Positions 1 to 14,019 are shown, counted from the stretch's first letter. The stretch is DNA of 64,000 nucleotides from Heloderma charlesbogerti (GCA_026122225.1 JANEZZ010001896.1:1-64000), one strand, 5' to 3'. Notes: generated by a model from the letters alone, not told the origin. Translations and numbers: made by a program.

Positions 1-248
1 GTGTGGCTTCACCTTGCATATTCTCATCAACAGTATCCAGCCCAATAATAATAGCTATTATATGACCTAGTTTGGGTCCAATCCATGTCAATTGATTGCA
101 TTATGCTGACATTAATGTGAGTTGCGACTAATCTTTTCCCATTACTTTTAATGTGACTTTGTTAGAACTATAATTATAACTACAACTAACGTGAGCTGGA
201 TGGGGGCCTTGTATTTCGGGATAGGTCCCCTTCAAAACTATTGTTCAT

Positions 249-337
249 GTGAAGCCCAATCCTATCTGTGTTACTTAGCAGTTAATCCTGTTGTGCTCAG
301 TGGGATTTACTTCTAAGTAGTTACACATTGGATTGTA
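249..337. repeat. Palindromic MITE-like repeat (AATCCTAT ends)
   Basis: A short interspersed repeat whose ends are inverted (CAATCCTATCTGTGTTAC at the left, GTTACACATTGGATTGTAG at the right) around a core with CTCAGTGGGATTTACTTC. The same pattern recurs at 27612-27682, 29957-30043, 35321-35393 and 35425-35516, and in the mirrored right arm. I infer a non-autonomous DNA-transposon-like family; its superfamily cannot be told from the sequence. Confidence 0.55.
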
Positions 338-476
338 GCATTAATCCAGATCCAGTAAAAGGCAAAGTAAATATAGAGGTATCTATGTAAATATTAACTG
401 CTTAGAGAACTATAGTAATGTACTAGAGATAACCTTACAGAAAAATAATGGGTATTTCTTTCCTTCCTTTATTTAG

Positions 477-767
477 TCCACTCTTGGCTTTGTTGCTCTG
501 GTGATCAGCACTCTCCACACCCTGACTTATGGCTGGACAAGGGCCTTTGATGAAAATCAGTACAAGTTCTACCTGCCTCCCACCTTTACCCTCACCCTGC
601 TGGTACCGTGTGCTGTAATCCTGGCTAAACTCTTCTTCTGCCTTCCTTGTATGAGCCAAAGACTGCGGCGCATCAGAAACGGGTGGGAAAGGGGCAGTTA
701 TGTCAAGTTCGCCTTGCCCAGAGTATCAGGGGAATTTTCAAGTGGAGAAACCAGCAGCACTGTGTGA
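477..767 (+). CDS. STEAP3: STEAP3 metalloreductase, terminal coding exon
   Basis: The exon follows a polypyrimidine tract and AG acceptor (ending at 476) and reads in one frame to a TGA at 765-767, about 96 codons. The translation begins [20 protein letters not shown] and continues through a hydrophobic final transmembrane segment (about residues 43-62) into a basic cytosolic tail ([13 protein letters not shown]). This is the C-terminal end of the six-transmembrane ferric reductase domain and matches STEAP3 as I know it from mammals. STEAP3 reduces endosomal Fe3+ released from transferrin, using NADPH through FAD and heme. Upstream exons lie outside the window. The adjacent C2orf76 homologue in convergent orientation reproduces the amniote STEAP3-C2orf76 order, which favours STEAP3 over STEAP1, 2 or 4. 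Confidence 0.92.
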   Translation, partial: STLGFVALVISTLHTLTYGWTRAFDENQYKFYLPPTFTLTLLVPCAVILAKLFFCLPCMSQRLRRIRNGWERGSYVKFALPRVSGEFSSGETSSTV

Positions 768-1330
768 CACAGCACCTCTTTTCCTTTACAGATTTCAAAG
801 AGCTCTATGAAGATTCTTTTTTTATATAGATTTTTTTAAGCTTTTAAATTTGGCGTCGGTGAATGGTGGGTTGTAATTATTATCTTATTTGGGGTGTTTT
901 AGAAAAAAAGTACTTATATAGCCAGTTTACACAACAACATTTAGAATACACTGGTAATTCTCGGGGGAAAAAATGGTTGCCTTAAAACATTAATGCAGAA
1001 TTTCAGCTATACAGTTTAAAGATACAAAGGAAAACGTAATCATTCTGCAGACCTAAAGCCACATCAGCATAGGGGTGGGATACAGCTTGGGAAGAGTGTG
1101 CTCTGTAGCTGCCTTGAGACCTGATAGTAGGTTTCTTTTCTTAAGGCTACAATCATATACACATTTACTTGACAGTAAGCCACACTGGACATAGTTGGAT
1201 TTACATCTGAGTAAACATGCAGATGGTTTCACTGTAAGTAGTTCTTCTGCTTAACATTTGGTTCACATGCACCAAAATAATCAATTTGGTTGACCAGTAG
1301 ACTGGGCTAGGCCAGATGTTTTTTGATTAC
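768..1330 (+). other. Probable STEAP3 3' untranslated region
   Basis: Non-coding sequence directly after the STEAP3 stop codon. It is AT-rich and has no recognised repeat. I infer that it is 3' UTR. No AATAAA lies within it; the first plus-strand AATAAA I noticed is at 2531-2536, beyond a LINE fragment, so the true transcript end is uncertain. Confidence 0.4.
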
Positions 1331-1960
1331 AACAATGGGCCTTCTCCATTGTGGCACCCATCTTATATAATGCCCTCCCTCCTGGTATTTGGGATACACC
1401 AATAGTGGCATGTTTTAGGCACCTGTTAAAGACCTGTCTCTTTACCCAAGTCTTCCCTGAATTGTTGTGCTGCCAATTTAGTTTAATTGTTTATTACTGT
1501 ACTTTTAGTTTTGGTTGTAAATGTTTTAGAGAGCAATCCTATGGTCCATGAGAGGGTCTCAGAGATGACAGGATTGCTCAGAGAAACCCTTCCAAGGTTG
1601 AAGACAGCACTCTGAGCTCAGAAGACGTCAGAGATGAGAGCCGTGCCCCCTCACAGCTAGTGCTGAAAAGCCTGTGTAGCAAAAACCACCAACGACAGAG
1701 GACAGGGAGGCGAAGATAGCGTCCGCTGATCCTCCCGTCCTGCTAGCTTCAGCCTGGAAAGGCAAAGGGATCTCGGAAGCCTGCGAGTTTGGAGGCTTCC
1801 GAGCAGTGAGGGCACAATTGATAGGATTGCACTCTTAATCACTTCAATTGATGAGCTTTGGTATTTATGGTTTATTATCATCTCTGTTTTTGTAAACGGC
1901 CTATCTTTAGATATGGCAAGTGGTATATAAACTGATTTAATATAAAATAATTTGCATCAT
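1331..1960 (+). repeat. L2-type LINE 3' fragment, interrupted by a MITE
   Basis: Positions 1335-1470 translate as a degraded end of an L2 reverse transcriptase ORF (residues such as APILYNALPPGIWD and LLKTCLFTQVF), comparable to the C-terminal end of the L2 ORF at 17417-20449 ([23 protein letters not shown]). The tail resumes near 1890-1960 with the GTAAACGGCCTATC and GGTATATAAACTGATTTAATA type 3' end. A MITE at 1531-1834 splits the two parts. Confidence 0.6.
1531..1834. mobile_element. MITE-like insertion with AATCCTAT inverted ends
   Basis: About 304 bp bounded by GAGCAATCCTAT on the left and ATAGGATTGCACTC on the right, which are inverted copies apart from a 2-base gap. It interrupts the L2 3' fragment, so it is the younger event. 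It has no coding capacity. The inverted ends match the termini of the short palindromic repeats elsewhere in the window, suggesting one family of non-autonomous elements. Confidence 0.45.
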
Positions 1961-4900
1961 CCCTGGGCTGGCTGGGGCTGATGGGAGATAGAACCCAATA
2001 AGATCTGGAAGACCACCAGTTCCCTACTCCTGCGGTATACTGTGCTGCTAGGCAAATTTTCTATCAGACAAATTATGTTGATTTCAGTGGAATTGACTTC
2101 CAGAGAATTGTATGAAGGATCACAGCATTATCAGTCCACCAGTCAACCAAAATGCCAATTCCAGTAGAACAATTTCCCTCAAATAGTGAACACCTGGTGT
2201 AAAAATACTCTAGCTCAAACTGGAACTACAAGTTTCTTTAGATACACAGCTACCATCAAAACAGCAACCACATGTTTTAATCCTCTCCTCCCCTTCCATA
2301 ACTTTCCAGCATTGTGCATTTCCCTACCCAAGATAATCAGCTGACACTGGCAAGGACAGAGAAGCACAAGAGTGCTGGGACATCAGATGTTATGGACAGA
2401 GAATTAAGCGTACAGTTGCTACACATTTAAGTGTAACATGTAATTCCAGCCACACTTTACCATTAGTGCAAATTCCCCCCCCCCTTATGTTATTCATATG
2501 GCAACTGTTCTCATCCCTTTAATAGCTCTGAATAAATGGAGCTGCAAATGCAGTACAGATCGTTGCCTTTTGCCATGTCAACCAGTTAGGTAACATCCGC
2601 TTTCAGTCTGTCCCCTTTAAGCTTATCACATGTTAGCTGTCAGGTGAAGAAATATGTGAATTAATTCATTTTCTTGCAAGCGAAAGGCGAAAAAGTTGGA
2701 TCACAACCTCCATTCCAAAGAGTGAGTAATCATAAGCTGGCAGTTATCCATGACTACAGACACAGAATAGCAAATTTCAAGCATAGCTGATTCACAGCGA
2801 TTGCTTCCTACTGTGTTCCAGCCTAAAGCTCTGCTCCTCTGTCAGTCTCCCCTTTGCTTCCCCATCACCCCGACCATTTAAAGTAGCATGGACTTGCATT
2901 TCCTGGAATGGCTTGGAAAATTTACAGGGAGAGAAAGATACTTATAACAGTATGTGAGCAAGCGTAGGAGGGGCGCTTATATCCTCAGCTATTTAAGGCA
3001 ACATTAAGGAAATTGCAGGGAGGGAGAGGAAAGAGCCAAGGCACAAGGCTTAGACTACCACCCACTTTTCCCATTGGAAGACATAGTTGCAGACTAGGAG
3101 CTTCTACCACTAAGGCTGGTATGGTTAAAATGTCTATTTTTATGGTGCCCTGTATAACAAAGTAATGTCACCCCCCATCCCACCTGGCTGCCTTTGGCCT
3201 TCAACAAATCACTGGAATTTTCACCCATTTACAGGTGATCAGAGAGCAACCATTTAGTGTGACATTTTGAACTGTCATCCTTCAAGGATGGAAGGCAAGT
3301 ACACCAGAGCACCACACCTCTCTGTGTGTATTAAATCTTCATTTAACTGGTTACTGTACATACATCCAGCCACTCTCACTGCTACGATGCCAACACTCAG
3401 CACATTGCCTAAGGAAGCCATTTCCAGATGTGTACTCCTGAAGCACTGGGGAAAGTATTTTTCTGTCTGGCAATTATACCTGTCAGTTCCTGGATGTTAA
3501 AATGTGCAATCCGCTAATGAGGAACAGATCCACGAGTCCAGAACCACTTGTTTGATGAGTAGGCAAGAACAGAAAAGCCAGTAAGGGAATCTGTGATTGC
3601 ATTCACGAAGAGGGAGTTCAGCAGTAAGTCAGCTTAACAGACAACAGGAACTGGAATGAAATCATTTGAAGCCCCCTTCTTATTTGTCCAAAATTTTTAA
3701 AAAATAACTCATTTAGACACCGCCTCATCAGCTATAATACAAATGGTTGATGTTAATATAAATGGTGTGTATTTGACAGCCAACTTTATCATGAGAAGAC
3801 TACTGAGTCAGGCCACAGACTACTTATTACTCCACTACAATAACAGACATACGTAAGAAAGGAATTTCCACACACATGCCACAGACATAGATGTTTATCC
3901 CAGTCCAAATCACAAAGTGGCCACGCTGAACTGGCCCCTCCATCCTCATTGGCTATGGCATAAGACTGCACATAAGCAGAGCAGGATTTGGGCTTCTGCA
4001 TCTGGTGTTCATGCTGTATCTTGAAGACCGGCTACTCTAGCCAGAACAGATCCCTACTACCAAACTCAATGAGAATGTGAAACTCAAACTCAATGTGAAC
4101 TGAAAGTGTGTGAGATTATAGAGGCTCTAGTGTGATCTGCAGATGCAACCAACCTGTATACAAGTAGCATTATTTGATATCTTTGCCAGCTTCCATGTTA
4201 AATATGCAGCCTGTCCAGATACATGCTATAGAACCACCAGTACCACAATTTAGGAGCACATATGCATATCCCACACATATGTCTGCCTTTCAGATATTCT
4301 GGACAGGTATAAATGATTTAAGTATAAAGCTACCAACTGGAATCTAAAGGATTTCAGGTGTATGTACACCTGAATGTTCTGCAGGGGTTTATACACAGGT
4401 TGTATTCACAGAACACACCCTCACCAATTGCTTTTTTACCTTCTTTGAATTCAGAAAAGTAGTTTGGGGAATTTGGCACAAAAGTAGTTCACATGGAAAC
4501 TTGGGAGGAAATGCTCCCCATGCACCAGTGGCAGTTTTCCTTTAAACTGCTCTTATACAAGATTTCAGGGAAGTTTAAAAAGCAGTGTCACAATTCTGCA
4601 AGTGCAATCTCTAAAAAGGAACATTTTGGTGCATGCAAGGAGTACTTTGGGTCACAGTGTTCTGTAGCTTATGTAAACTATGTGCCTTTCTTTACTGACA
4701 TAAGAGTCTGAATGGCATCTAAAACACTGGTGTGGAGGGCATGTAGAAGGATCGAACAGTCAAACAAGAATTTTATTTGCATATGTTGACATGGCTAAAC
4801 AAAGATAACATATGCAGGTAGCAAAGAATTTCAGATAAGCTGAAATGGAATGGACTGGCCCTGCCTGAGTTATCCTCCCCACAGATATGGTAAAACAGGT

Positions 4901-7900
4901 AAGTAATGAGGTTTTTTTTTTCCCCAACAAGATCCATGTAGATCTCACTTATGGATGAGTGCAAAGCTGCTGTGAGGTTTGAATAAGGCTACTCCTACTT
5001 TACCTGCTGTTCCAGTTTCGTGCTTGTCTTCCCTTTTTTGCAATAGTGCAAGTGATTACTCAAGAGTCCAGGACTGTGGCTTTGAGCTCCTCAGAAATTT
5101 GCCCCGTATCACAATGGGCTAAATCCAACCTTACACAAGTGGATTTCCGCTCTTATAATAGGAGTTTCCTTTCCCCTGCTGTCCGCCCCCCACAATGATG
5201 CCCCCAGCAAACATGCTCCAGGGGGTCTCCCAATTGCTCTTCCCTCATTTTCCTTTCAATCAAGGCAAGAGATGCTTTTTTAAAAAGAGGCCAACTGACC
5301 AATTTGTACACAATATTCCAGTGAGGACTTCAATCCAAGGACTGTTAATGCTGGGGGGGGGGGATATTACCATTTAAAATACAGCAAATATATTGTGAGA
5401 CTATGCCAAGAAGTGCAACTTCCCTATGATTGGGACCGCTTCCTATTTTTCTTCAAGCAGCAACAGATTAGGTACCAAATAGTGAGGGAGGCAAAGGAGA
5501 GGGGAGAGTAGCTCAGAGATGTTAAGCATAGTCTTTCTTATACAAGTGATCCCTGTATTCTCTACTGTGCCCTTCACTGATGTCCAAAGCTGCTACACAG
5601 TCAGGTATAATAAGGACTATGGTTACATAAACACCAGTCACCTCCCAAATATTCCATATGAGTAAATTCTGAGAAATAAGCAAGTGTGCATAGGTTTGCT
5701 TTCCATAATTGCCTGCTTTCAAGATACAAGAATTTGGCAGGGAGGATGGACCGTGGTGTCAGGAAGCAAGAAAAAGATGGTGCAGCTATTGGAGAACTTG
5801 GAGATGAGTCACGAAGTAAGGGTGAGAGAGCTGTGCAAGGCTCTACAACTCTGCTTCTGGGCAACTGGAAGTCCAGTTAGCATCTATCTTACCCAGGCTT
5901 CAGTTTTTTATCAGCTGCCATCTATATTTTCCAACTTCTCCACAACCACGAGATCCAGATTTTTTTTATTTAAAAAAATCCCCCAAACATCTAATCCACC
6001 CCCAGATAACATTCATGTGCAGTGCACATGAGAAAAAGCATACAGCCCTGGCAGCTCTAATTTGATAGACGATCAGAAGATGCTCATTTGGTTGTTATAT
6101 TGTCACTCCCCTTTGCGTAAAACTAATGCCAAATGCTTTACATATAAACATTATGGAGGAGGCCAGGTTTCAGAACTGCTCCTTGACTGTGTACACTAAA
6201 CCCTCCTGCCCCATAAAACATTTGAAAAGTTATTCTGATTTTGTTACAGAAGCAAGCTGCTTTTTCTAAAGTTGCAATAGGAGTCAAAGCCCTTTGGTAA
6301 ATAGTTTCTGCATCAGTATTGGGCTGGAAAGGTTATGCAACGCTTGCTTGAAGATATGCCAATGTTATTTTTCTATCTATATTCTGTATAGATATACTGC
6401 TGCAAAATGAGAGATGAAATGTATACTGCCTATATCAATGTTTTCTGCACTGCCTAATTTGTGCCTTGGGAGTTTAAACCAGTTACCATTCTGCTTTGTA
6501 GTGGAACTTTTATTCTTCCTGTTGTCATGTACAAAATGTAATCAGGCTATATCTGTGAAATGGAAACACTGATGCAAGCTAACCACTGCAATCTTTCCCC
6601 ATCCCCTTATTTGCAATAAAAGGCTATTTCTAGTTCCTTTGCATTTTATCCTACATTTGCAAACTTTGAGGCATGTTTCCTCCCCCTCCCTTACCCAAAA
6701 GGGTTGAAAAATTCTGGAAAAGGACAACACCCTAAGGCAGTTGGAGACTTCTTCTATACCATCTCCTGGCATTTGAGCTTCTTTCAAAAAAGTGGTGAGA
6801 CATCTCTACTTTAGACATTAAGGAAAAAGGAAGATGGGAACTGCGACAGGACCCTTGTTGGCCCATATACTGTCTTTGCAGAGGAAGGCATCCTCCGTTA
6901 CCCCACCCTCCCACACTGACCTGGGTTTGCCTAAGCAACAAAAGTCAGTTCAGTGTCTAGTTAAAGAAACTAATATGAATAAGTGAGTAAGTAGAAAAGA
7001 AAAGGCCTTGGGTACCCTTCCTTCATCATCACTTTTCTTTTTAGACACTACCTCAAAAAAATGCAACATGTCGAAGACACGATCTGCTGGTTAGTGGATG
7101 CAGAATTTTAATGAGCTTATTTGGCAGTTGGTTTTTAATGGGTTCATTTAAATTCCTGCACTGAAGCTTAACCTCTGCAGGTAATGCTTTTTAACACTCC
7201 CTAGGTATTTGCACTGGAGTTTTAGCAATTCCAGTAGTTTCCATTATGCAAGATTTCTCTTTTAAAGTGCTAGATTGAGCCAGTGCTTAATTCGAAGTAG
7301 GATTTAGGGGAATATATTTCCCACCTATCACTAAGACCACACACCAGTAACAGTAATTTACAACTGGGCAGTCACAAAACATTTCAGATCTATTTGCATC
7401 CCTTGTGGATGAGTATTGTTTATATGGTATTTTATACATTTAGAAATATACAAATTACAGTCTGGTACTGACCAGATTTATTCAGAAGTCCCCATTAATT
7501 TCAGTCAGACTTGCTTCTGCTTAGGGAAGCCATGGAGCCTGATCCTATGCAGGTTGACTCTGAAGAAACAGTACAATGACACTTGTTCCCAAGTAAACAA
7601 GAAAGAAGAAGAGTATGGCTTAAATGTCTTTAAAGAATAGTAACATACGTACACTTTGTCAGCAAACCAAACCTGGCTGTTTAAACACAGAGAACTGAAT
7701 TTACATCATGAAGATTTCATATCCACAGTATGGAGAGAACTGATTATACTAGCATATATAATAAGTATTATTATGCTACAGGAGAGACATGTAGGAGTTC
7801 ACACTGGCTTCTTAAAAACCTCAGTACAGCGAACATCTGCCTCTGCAGCCTTTGGCACCACACCGGACACGGAGCACAAGCATCATACGTTAAACCAATT

Positions 7901-10732
7901 CACCGATTATTCACAAAGACATTCCTGCTCCTGCAAGAAAAAGGACAGGCTGTACTGACACCTTGTGGCTTTTGCTGCAGACAGGTTTGCTTCTCCCTGC
8001 ATGTAACTGAGTAAAACGGCATTGCTCTTTAGAAATAACGAGTGTGTGTGTTTCATTATTGAAATTTCAAAAGCTGCTCTCATCAGACCATATGCTTGTC
8101 ACTCACAAAAGAACTCTGAGGTGATTTTGAACACTTAGGAATATCAGTATGCCTGCACCAACTCAAAAGTAGCCACAAACGCCAAATCTATCCAGCCACA
8201 TAATAGCAAAATATAGTACATTTATGTTAACATGCTGAGCACCTAAATGAGAGATAGGGCAGTGGGGCAATGGGAGAGTTATCTTACCCCTTTACCTTTG
8301 CAAGAAAATAGTGTGCTGGTACAGGTCAGCCAACACAAGGAGTTGCAGATCTCTCCCTGTAACATTTTCCTTGGGGGAAAAAGAAGGCTGAGTAGTCCCC
8401 CTCTCCAAAGGAACCAGTGGTGGGGAGGGAGAACAGAGCCCTAAAACAGGACACCCATCTGCCCACTGTGAGAGCCCAAATTCATCAGCTCAGAACGACT
8501 GGTGGTAGGAGAGACTGGGAATTGTGGGGTGTGGATGAGAAGTAGATCCAAAGACACTATTCCTTTGCCCTTCCATCCATCCTGCAAATAACTGATTAGT
8601 GAGAAGGAGGGGGAAAGGGAGAGCAAAGGATTTTTCCTCTCTGAAACCCTTTGCCCCTTTTCTCCCCAATCCCATAGTTTATCCACAACCTACAACCAAT
8701 AGTTTGTTCCTTGTATTTAAAAAGTTCCTGGGCTACTAAAGGCAGGAAGTACTTCATGCACCATTCTTATTAAACTCAGGTGGCTTTCAAACCACCTTGT
8801 TTTCTCTGTATTAAATACAAAGTATTTCTAAGCACTCCCACATCCACTCTCTCCTCAAATCCACCACAGTGAAGAATTAAGTTTTGTTGCAATAATATTT
8901 GCCCCACCGTCAGCCTGTTTTCCTACTAGCTGCATATTTATTCTTGCTATTACTATGCTGCTTGCAACTATCCTGACCATTTCTCCTATGGTCGATTAAT
9001 TTCATTTCAGCATTCACTCTAGAAATCAAAAGAGTGGGGAAGGGGACCTCAAACCCAAAGAGCAGTCAAATATTGTGTCCTGCCTACAATAAAAGTCATT
9101 TCCCATATCGCTAATCATTATCATCATCGTCACAACGTATTTCTAGGCTGCCTTTCAAGGCAGAAGCCCTCAAAAGGCAGCTTATATTAAAACTCATATC
9201 ATAATTTTTAAAGTGACAGTTGATTCACTCCTTTCCTCAGTCAACAAGTATTTGCTGCCTCCCAAGATACGTATGTGTATATTCTGATTCTCCTCTTTAG
9301 ATAGACAAACACACAGACAGACGCTGTAAGCAGATCTGAGGTATTCAGACTAGAGCCAGGGATGGGGGTGGCTTCGCAAAGAAATCTAAAACTAAGCGTT
9401 TCAGTATTAGTGCCTTTCTGTATCGCTGTAAAAATCAACAACAGCCAATCAAAAAACAGCTATGGAAAACACACAATAAACAGTACTTCAGGAAGTCATA
9501 ATACAGAAGGATCATTACCAGAAACATAAGACGACCCATTGTTTAGCTCAGTCAGTGAAGCGTCCCCTGCTATCGCACTGTAAAATCATGAAACAATAGC
9601 AGCATTAACTCTTCTCTCAAGAGTGGTTTTATTTCCAGGTTTTTAACACTGGCAAGTACAACAGGGCAGTGTGGAAACACCAAGCACAGAGTGTAATACA
9701 GGCACAATTGCAGTAACCGTCAAAGAGAGCTAATGCAAGATGGACAACACATGTCAGAAAGAAAGAAGTGCTGTCAGGTCATTAAAATAATCTAAGCCAC
9801 TTTAAAGAACAACAAAAAAGACAAAGTACAGACTTTAAATCCTGAAAGCATCAGTGCTGAACAGTTAGATGTATGCCATAAAGGAATAACTACATGTTAC
9901 AGATGTATTCTGGTACCCTTAACACCAAAATACCCCTATGATGCTAACATAACAAACTGACTGTAGCCATGAACAAAGATGACAATTTTCCAAATGGCAA
10001 AATACTACCATGTGGGGAGCCAGTCACCTTCTGATATGGTGAGAATTTTACCACATATCTGCACTCAATTTGAAATCCAGAAAAGCAGGGGATGGTAACG
10101 TTCTCATCACACAAGAAGTTGCTAGAGATTATCCCCCCCACCCCGCCCCAATATGGTTCTATGCCCACTATGGTAAATGACCACTTAGTAAACCTTCTTC
10201 TGTATTTACAGGTAGAAAACACAATTCGTCTTTTTCCGCTCATCCATCCACCACCCCATATCTTCTCAGAACAAGGTTTCTCTCAAAATCCTGATAAACC
10301 CTTAAAAAATAAAACCCAATAAGAAAATTGAGTTTGAATGTGGAGTGGCAAAGATTTCGCATGAGGCAGTGAGACCAGATCAGGAACCCCTGTTCTCCAT
10401 GTTCTTTTACTTATTTTACTAAAACTGAAAAGGATACTGAGTGAGTGATAAGGAAGGAACTGGCTGTGAGGGCCAGAGGACTCTGAACAGCAGCCATTCC
10501 GACAGAATTACATGGAATTCTCTCTCAGCTCTTATGACTAGCTTAATTAATACAGATTCTAATTTTAGAATGAAGACAAAGTATAATGATATTTCACTTC
10601 TGCCCACAGCCAACATTTCACACTTAAACCTCAATTTACCAGTCTCGCAGAGATGCTTTACAGTGAGAATGTATTGACACATTGTACATAATTTTTTAAA
10701 AATAACTGAAGATAATAATGTATTACAAGCAA
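1961..10732. other. STEAP3-C2orf76 intergenic region, no gene seen
   Basis: About 8.8 kb of AT-rich sequence between the two convergent genes. ORFs here are short, lack recognisable domains and are not flanked by splice sites I trust. Small repeat remnants can be seen, for example a LINE or SINE tail near 9140-9195 and MITE-like sequence near 7495-7565. I see nothing else that can be supported. Confidence 0.6.
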
Positions 10733-10738
10733 TTTAAT
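10733..10738 (-). promoter_or_regulatory. Candidate polyadenylation signal of C2orf76
   Basis: TTTAAT on the plus strand reads ATTAAA on the minus strand, about 135 bases past the C2orf76 stop codon. It is the first variant poly(A) hexamer I noticed in the expected position. The motif alone is weak evidence. Confidence 0.3.
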
Positions 10739-10873
10739 AAGCTTTTATCACTCCCACACTTGTGTATCTTGGGTTCTTGTAAACTACTCATACTTATAAT
10801 ACACACCTTTAAGTTTTGAGAATGAAATCTCACAAAAAGTGCAAGAAATTTTTTTTCCTAAGTTTTAAAGTCT

Positions 10874-10966
<93 letters not shown>

Positions 10967-12894
10967 TTAATATATTTAGTGAAAACATGAATTTTAAAGC
11001 CACATAACATTATATTAACATTAATAAGGATCACAGATGGTGCTGAATGCTCTGTGGTTTAAGGCTATTGCTAGATACCAACTTGTTTTTACATCAGATT
11101 CAAATAGCAAGAATGTGCCTAGCCCCATACACCCAGCTGCATAGTACAGTTGCAGGGAGAACAACACCCTTGTTAAGTAACACTTTTTACACCAAGGGCT
11201 ACAAAACCATTTGGAGAGCATTCCACAAGTTTAAAGAGCCACTTCTTTCTCTTCAGAATACAAGGAAACAAAAAGCCTGCATTTTTAAGTTCCTTATTCT
11301 GTTCAGTTGTACTGGGGCGGTGGGAGCATTCCCCCCTGAAATTAACCTGTAGCAGTAATAATTCAATACTTAGGATCAGTAGAATATTTTACAGATCACT
11401 TTACATTCTCCCTCATGACCCATCAAAACGTGTGTCTGAAGAAGCTAATTTTTTGCCCTGCCGATGATTAATTCATGAGGCTTCGACAATATGCAAAGTG
11501 AAAGACACAAATTGGCTGCTCCAGCAATACCTTCAAATGCCTCTAATTATTCACAGGGGATATGGCAGAGCTAAAGGACCCACAAAGGTTCAGAGCAGTC
11601 ACAATTCTTTCCACCCAGCAGGTCAAGGACTTCCTCTTCTAAAACAATAAGTCAGCAACATTACTAATTCAGAACGAGACGCAGCGGACGGAAAGCCATC
11701 ACAATTATAAGACACAGAATTCTTTTGAAGTGTTGAGCCACTAAGTTCCATGCTTGCTTTTTAAAATTAAACTAGAAGTTAATGAAGTCTGCCTGAGTTA
11801 TGCAGAAAGGAGCAGAGACACTCTGAATATTGACTAGGAAATCTACAGACACTGTGGGCAATGAAAATTGAATACCAATACTTAACGTGCAACATACACA
11901 TGAAACAAAAAAGGAAACACACATTTAAGCCTTTTTTATTATATGATAGCTGCCAAAAAAATTATTCTCACAAATATTTCCAATTATAGGACCTGTTCAG
12001 ATGACATGGCACTCCTGCGTTTATAGACGCCAGAGGAGGGCAAGAGTAAGTTTCAGGTTTGCACACTTACTCTCCTGCAAGTAAACCAGGAAACTGCACG
12101 TTTGTTTGAATGTGGAGCTTTCCTGATTTGTTTGATTTTCCTTGCAATTAGGAGAGCGAAAGGAAGGAGTACATGAGCCCAAGTTCTGCTTGCATAGGCC
12201 CATAGAGGAAGCAAAATGGAAGACACATCTCCCTCCCCAATTATAGAAAGCAGATGGTTTAATAAGATTCAGATTGTCACCTCCCTATCTTTCTTGGCCA
12301 CATCACAAACTAAGCCTACTTTAAACAATAGTAAAAATGGTGGTACAAGCATTAATGACAGAAATCCTTATTTGATTCAAATCGTTTAAACATGTTTTTC
12401 AAAACTTCAAACTTCTCTTAGATTTGAGATGGAACTGTTGAAATAGTTTCAGAATTATGAAGGGTTTCACTGACTGAGGATCCCTTATTTGGAGGGTGGA
12501 TGGGATATAGCCCACCACATCAAGTAGCAAGATTTCTATGGACCAAGACATGGGGACGTGCTTCCTCCTGCTAAACATTCAGCTGAAGTTATACTTTCCT
12601 CCTCCCAGGCAGTAGCCAATACTGCCACTGTGCTTTTGGTCATGCGTGGCACCAGCAGGACCCACTGCTAGCACAACAGGGAGTTGCACAACTGGAGTTA
12701 GCGCTTCCTAAAGTAACCCTGGAAACAAGCCGAAACGCTCATTTCTGGATCAGGACAAATTAGCGGAGCTCCCTTCTGCAAGCTCTGCCCCATTCTAGAA
12801 TGAGTATTTCAGCTTGTTTCTGGTTGCTTTAAGAACTGCTAGCTCCCCATTGCGCTACTGGTGAGTCTCACTGACATACGCACAGCATAAGATA

Positions 12895-13225
12895 AAAAGG
12901 TAAAGGTGTCCCCAGCCAGTCGTGTCCGACTCTAGGGTGTGGTGCTCATCTCCATTTCTAAGCCGAAGAGCCAGTGCTGTCCGAAGACGCTTCCGTGGTC
13001 ATGTGGCCGGCACGACTGAACACCGAGGTGCACGGAACGCTGTCACCTTTCCCGCCGAAGCGGTACCTATTTATCTACTTGCAATTTCTTGCTTTTGAAC
13101 TGCTAGAAGCTGGGACTGAAGACGGGAGCTCACTCCGTCACGCGGCACTCGGGTCTCGAACTGCTGTCCTGCCAACCTTCCAGTCTGAGTTCAGCGTCTT
13201 AACCACTACGCCACCGTGGCCCCAT
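12895..13225 (-). mobile_element. Sauria-type tRNA SINE
   Basis: A SINE in minus orientation. The tRNA-like head lies at the right end (TTAACCACTACGCCACC in reverse) and the BovB-like tail at the left (AGTCGTGTCCGACTCTAGG). The interior with CATGTGGCCGGCACGACTG and GCGGTACCTATTTATCTACT is diagnostic of the squamate Sauria SINE family. A 13-base target-site duplication, ACAGCATA(A/G)GATA, flanks it at 12882-12894 and 13226-13238. It sits in the last intron of C2orf76, outside the mirrored region. Confidence 0.88.
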
Positions 13226-14019
13226 ACAGCATAGGATACTGTCCCCTACTTCCACCTTCAGAAGTCACATTTTCCTAGGCCAATACAGGACAGCATTTAG
13301 GTTCTTACGGGACCCATCCATTGGCTGCTTTACACCAGGGGTGCACAAACAACGTCCCCCCAAACGTGCAGGTCCCCAAGACCCCTACCCACTGCCAGGA
13401 AAACTGCTGCTCCACAGCACTAATGGCAGTGGCAAAGCAGGATCAGGCTCACTGGAGTAGGGAAGAAGCTATCTCTTCCTTCCCCTGTGACCCTAAAGCA
13501 GAGGACCATGTATGTGTGCGCATGCCTGCGTGCATGTCTGTGTGCAGCCCGACACCCCAGCAGACACCTGACATGGCCCTTGCGGCCAAAAAGATAGTGC
13601 ACCCTGCTTTACAAGAACATTCTGCTTTCGCTAGGGTATGTCTACGGGGCAACTGCGCTACTGGTTCAATGCTGTTTTTGTTTACTGGTTCAAACAGCCC
13701 ACTGATCAGCACGCAGGCTCTTGTACAATACTTCCACAATCATAAGAAGATCCCCTTACAGAGGCAAATACCCTTTCCCCTGGTGCATCCCCTCAGAAGA
13801 ATGAAGCCAGCCATGCACACCACAGTGAATGCTTGTCCCATAATAATCCTTAACCTCCATGGGAGCATTTCAAACCAGTATGTAGGCTTTAAACACTTCA
13901 TGATCTTGCCAGTTCCCCAAATGAACCATATACAGACATGTCCTGACACATACTGTACCAATGTAATATACAGAAATCTAAGCAATTAACTAAGAGGCTT
14001 GCTGATATCACAAGAAGAA

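Noticed and set aside
4325..4350. Minus-strand reading NPLDSSW and stop near 4333
   Set aside because: Resembles the last residues of C2orf76 but is preceded directly by a stop codon and has no conserved upstream block.
6607..6642. Minus-strand stretch reading AKELEIAFYCK and stop, similar to the C2orf76 C-terminus
   Set aside because: No acceptor in the right phase precedes it and it stops too early. The exon at 10874-10950 fits the family, the splice phase and the expected length, so this is coincidence.
13321..13989. 222-codon ORF on the plus strand
   Set aside because: It begins at a non-ATG codon, has no recognisable domain, lies within a C2orf76 intron on the opposite strand, and shows no splice or promoter signals. 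Treated as a chance frame.
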